From the NCBI GenBank assembly GCA_023427925.1, contig JAEYZS010000164.1, positions 1 through 6,139 of the forward strand: a DNA stretch of 6,139 nt, given 5' to 3'. The translations under genes were made by a program, and so were the position numbers. Position 1 is the stretch's first letter; the number at the start of each line of letters is the position of its first letter. This document shows, piece after piece, positions 4,487 to 6,139 of this stretch. Source of the stretch: Pseudomonadota bacterium (GTDB taxonomy: Bacteria; Bdellovibrionota; Bdellovibrionia; Bdellovibrionales; JAEYZS01). The notes beneath the pieces were generated by a model, which was given only the letters and a program-made list of their open reading frames with translations, was not told the DNA's origin and made no database searches.

Positions 4487-6120
4487 TAAAGTTTTACTCT
4501 GTGACCGTTAATTATCACGATATCTGCTTTGCCATCATTGTTGTAGTCTCCGATGCCCGCAGCAGGCTTACCCCAGTGACTATTAAACTGAGGATCATCG
4601 TTGAGCGTCACAGGATTTGTAAATGTTAAGTTACCTTGATTTATATAAACTCGGTAACCGCCAGATGTTCCTGGCACAACGAGGTCTTTTCTTCCGTCGT
4701 TATTGAGATCTCCGTGCACAATTACAGAATAGTTAATGAAAGATCCGACCAATGTTGAATTCGGAAGATCATTCATTCTCGTGTAAGATCCGCCGCCATT
4801 ATTTCGATAGACCCTTACATTTCCATTAGACCATTCTTCGCCGTAGAAGAATACAAGGTCATCATCACCATCGTTATCTAAGTCGACATATGTAGTACTT
4901 TGCGGTCTAACGACATCTTGGCTTTCTGAAATTCCAAGTGCCGTTCTACAGACCGGTGTTCCATTAAATGCAACCGGCTCAGAACAGGATGCCTGACCTA
5001 ATATATGTGGGGAATTGGCAGATAAGTTTGCAAATGTTCCATCTAAAATAGCTTGTCCGCTGATAATTCTGCCGTTTGTTGTTAGAACCGCCATCACTGA
5101 CTGATTTTGATATCGCGAGAATCCTACGACTCTGCGCTGATTAGTTGCCGCATAACGTGAAGTGAATGTTCCGCTTCCATTATTGATTCTTAAAGAAGCC
5201 GGACTCACGTCATCCCAAAACCAATCCATATCTCCATCTAAGTCAAAGTCGATCATAAATGTCCACAGCGATCCTCTTTCTGGGCTAGATTGTCCTGCTC
5301 CATAGGAGTTGGGTGCAAGCGCGGTAAAACCACCTGAACCATTGCCTCTCCAGTATCTATTATATCGTCCATCATCATGATCCGTAAAAAGAATGTCTTG
5401 ATTTCCATCACCGGTAAAATCATGCATCATTAAACCAAAATATCGCGCGTTCGTGTCGCCATTTAAATACTGATCAAATGCAAAGCTAACATTCCCTGTT
5501 GGGTTTGAAGACTGCACCGTGCAGCTTTCGTGTAGGTAGTTTCCGCTAAGGGAACCATTATTACATACTCGAGTTTGTGACTGACAAGTTTGGCCACTAG
5601 GTACAGTTGCTGATTGCCAAGCTACAAAAGATCCGCCGTGAGCTACAGTACCTCCCCATGGACGAGTACAAGAAGCGCAAGAGGCTGAGCAATTGGCTCT
5701 ATTGAAAGAGCTATTACCTGAGAATACTCCGTTATTACATGTGCGGCTTGCAGACTGACATGTTTGACCGCAGGCTACAGAGTTCGAATTGTAGAATGAT
5801 CGAGATTGTCCGTGCTGAACCGTAACACCGTCAAGCGTACATGGATTATTCGTTGTACCTTGAACTGTACAAGAAGAATATACGTAATTTCCACTCAATG
5901 TACCGTCGTTACAAGTTCGCACTTGTGACTGACAAGTTTGTCCACTCGGGACAGACTGAGCCTGATATGCCGTCACTGTTCCTAAGTGAGGAATTGTACC
6001 ACCACCTAAAGTTTCAGGTAATGAACACGCATTACAGCTACTAGAAGCACAGGGTTGTGACCCTGAAGGGCGGGCCGCCGTACAGTTTTCTTCTCCAACT
6101 ACATTGCTGTTTTCATCAAT
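4468..6120 (-). CDS. Large Cys-rich/FG-GAP (VCBS) repeat surface protein, N terminus missing
   Basis: The frame is open from 6120 down to the TAA at 4468-4470, about 550 codons. It has no believable start or signal peptide, so this is the C-terminal part of a larger protein. From N to C it has the tail of a thrombospondin type 1-like module (to about 6034), three Cys-rich repeats (6027-5512; cores like VPSGQTCQSQ-RTCN-G-LSGNY), and a propeller-like domain (5512-4468). That domain shows five calcium loops of the DxDxDGxxD type: DFTGDGNQD, DFDLDGDMD, DLDNDGDDD, DLNNDGRKD and DYNNDGKAD. FG-GAP/VCBS domains fold as beta-propellers in integrins and many secreted bacterial proteins; an extracellular binding or adhesion role is inferred. 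The first GTG (5974-5976) cuts through repeat 1 and is not the real start. A TGA at 6121-6123 interrupts the frame at a conserved cysteine position, while homologous sequence continues to the window end. The gene may therefore be a pseudogene. Confidence 0.8.
   Translation of the reverse strand: MDENSNVVGEENCTAARPSGSQPCASSSCNACSLPETLGGGTIPHLGTVTAYQAQSVPSGQTCQSQVRTCNDGTLSGNYVYSSCTVQGTTNNPCTLDGVTVQHGQSRSFYNSNSVACGQTCQSASRTCNNGVFSGNSSFNRANCSASCASCTRPWGGTVAHGGSFVAWQSATVPSGQTCQSQTRVCNNGSLSGNYLHESCTVQSSNPTGNVSFAFDQYLNGDTNARYFGLMMHDFTGDGNQDILFTDHDDGRYNRYWRGNGSGGFTALAPNSYGAGQSSPERGSLWTFMIDFDLDGDMDWFWDDVSPASLRINNGSGTFTSRYAATNQRRVVGFSRYQNQSVMAVLTTNGRIISGQAILDGTFANLSANSPHILGQASCSEPVAFNGTPVCRTALGISESQDVVRPQSTTYVDLDNDGDDDLVFFYGEEWSNGNVRVYRNNGGGSYTRMNDLPNSTLVGSFINYSVIVHGDLNNDGRKDLVVPGTSGGYRVYINQGNLTFTNPVTLNDDPQFNSHWGKPAAGIGDYNNDGKADIVIINGHRVKLYRNTSN
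4519..5420 (-). other. Propeller-like domain with five FG-GAP calcium loops
   Basis: The five loops start, counting from the GTG at 5976 as residue 1, at Asp186, Asp243, Asp365, Asp423 and Asp477. Each keeps acidic or Asn residues at the first, third and fifth positions (Thr at the third in loop 1), then Gly, and Asp at the ninth. Segments such as VRVYRNNGGGSYTRM, YRVYINQGNLTF and VKLYRNTSN mark the strands between blades. The 114-residue gap between loops two and three (about 247-365) holds two cysteines (331 and 343) and may contain degenerate blades. A complete propeller normally has seven blades, so two may lack a recognisable loop. Confidence 0.8.
5512..5670 (-). repeat. Cys-rich repeat 3 of the FG-GAP protein
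   Basis: It runs from CTRPWGGTVAHGGSF to ESCTVQ and includes VPSGQTCQSQTRVCNNG and SLSGNY. It is the best-preserved copy and shares an 18-base exact match (5575-5592) with repeat 1. The cysteines are probably paired in disulfides outside the cell. Confidence 0.75.
5689..5841 (-). repeat. Cys-rich repeat 2 of the FG-GAP protein
   Basis: It runs from CTLDGVTVQHGQS to FNRANC and includes VACGQTCQSASRTCNNG and FSGNSS. It is more divergent than copies 1 and 3, with an extra cysteine (VACG in place of VPSG). Confidence 0.7.
5860..6027 (-). repeat. Cys-rich repeat 1 of the FG-GAP protein
   Basis: It runs from CSLPETLGGGTIPHLG to SSCTVQ and includes VPSGQTCQSQVRTCNDG and TLSGNY. The repeat begins upstream of the GTG at 5976, which shows that this GTG is not the true start. 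Bases 5923-5940 repeat exactly at 5575-5592. Confidence 0.75.
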
Positions 6121-6138
6121 TCATTGCACTGTTCTTGT
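6034..6138 (-). other. Thrombospondin type 1-like module, interrupted by TGA
   Basis: On the minus strand the frame reads TRTVQ, then TGA (6121-6123), then IDENSNVVGEENC, TAARPSGSQPC and ASSSC. This follows the thrombospondin type 1 pattern of TRTVQC, a D-x-x-G/S-x-V-V stretch, C, a Pro-rich stretch, QxC and a final C. Every expected element is present except the first cysteine, which is the TGA. The front half of the module (Trp and CSxxC part) would lie beyond the window. Confidence 0.6.
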
Positions 6139-6139
6139 T

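Noticed and set aside
4468..5976. The GTG at 5974-5976 as the true start of the FG-GAP gene
   Set aside because: It lies inside Cys-rich repeat 1, whose first part is coded upstream in the same frame. No signal peptide follows it, and the frame stays open to 6120 with recognisable domain sequence.
5512..6027. Repeated units as a CRISPR array
   Set aside because: The units are in-frame protein repeats of about 150-170 bases with diverged sequence, not short identical repeats with spacers.
5841..6044. Plus-strand open frame of 67 codons
   Set aside because: It is opposite the Cys-rich repeats of the minus-strand gene, whose protein repeats are clear.
6050..6123. Selenocysteine insertion at the TGA
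   Set aside because: The TGA is at a Cys position, but thrombospondin-type disulfide cysteines are not known to me as selenocysteine sites. The only strong nearby pairing (GGCG/CGCC around 6069-6079) begins about 40 bases after the TGA, farther than in usual bacterial SECIS elements.

Overview
This AT-rich window carries eight protein-coding genes and no RNA genes, CRISPR array or insertion sequence that I can recognise. The gene content points to a Gram-negative bacterium: peptidoglycan editing factor next to rluD, secreted Cys-rich proteins, and a large extracellular-type thrombospondin/FG-GAP protein. A Bdellovibrio/Bacteriovorax-like (Bdellovibrionota or related deltaproteobacterial) lineage is my best guess. 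That is inference from gene style, not from a marker gene.

Left part (62-2301, + strand): a tight, overlapping three-gene operon. First is a small cytoplasmic protein that fuses a degenerate J-domain to a RodZ-type helix-turn-helix. Next is the 23S rRNA pseudouridine synthase RluD, then the Cu-oxidase_4 family protein PgeF (YfiH). rluD followed by pgeF is the same order as in Escherichia coli. The genes overlap by 14 and 17 bases, and the pgeF ribosome binding site lies inside rluD, so translational coupling is likely. A possible intrinsic terminator follows at 2311-2362.

Middle part (2363-4386): a promoter-like region with a 14-bp palindrome leads into a small secreted six-cysteine protein of unknown function. 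It faces a convergent nitroreductase-family gene only 8 bp away. Divergent from the nitroreductase are two small membrane-anchored proteins of unknown function (3505-3990 and 4024-4386), probably co-transcribed. The first holds a single FG-GAP-like calcium loop; the second has a four-cysteine outer domain.

Right part (4456-6139, - strand): the 3' portion of a large surface-type gene. Read from N to C terminus it has the end of a thrombospondin type 1-like module, three Cys-rich repeats, and a propeller-like domain with five calcium-binding FG-GAP/VCBS loops. An in-frame TGA sits exactly where the thrombospondin module should have a cysteine (6121-6123), and recognisable module sequence continues upstream of it. 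The gene is therefore either broken, wrongly sequenced near the window edge, or read through. A perfect 12-bp hairpin encloses the stop codon of this gene and may end transcription from both sides.

All eight genes stop with TAA (six) or TAG (two); none uses TGA. The most unusual items are the TGA in the thrombospondin module, the J-domain/RodZ-HTH fusion in the rluD operon, and the two FG-GAP-bearing proteins lying near each other.
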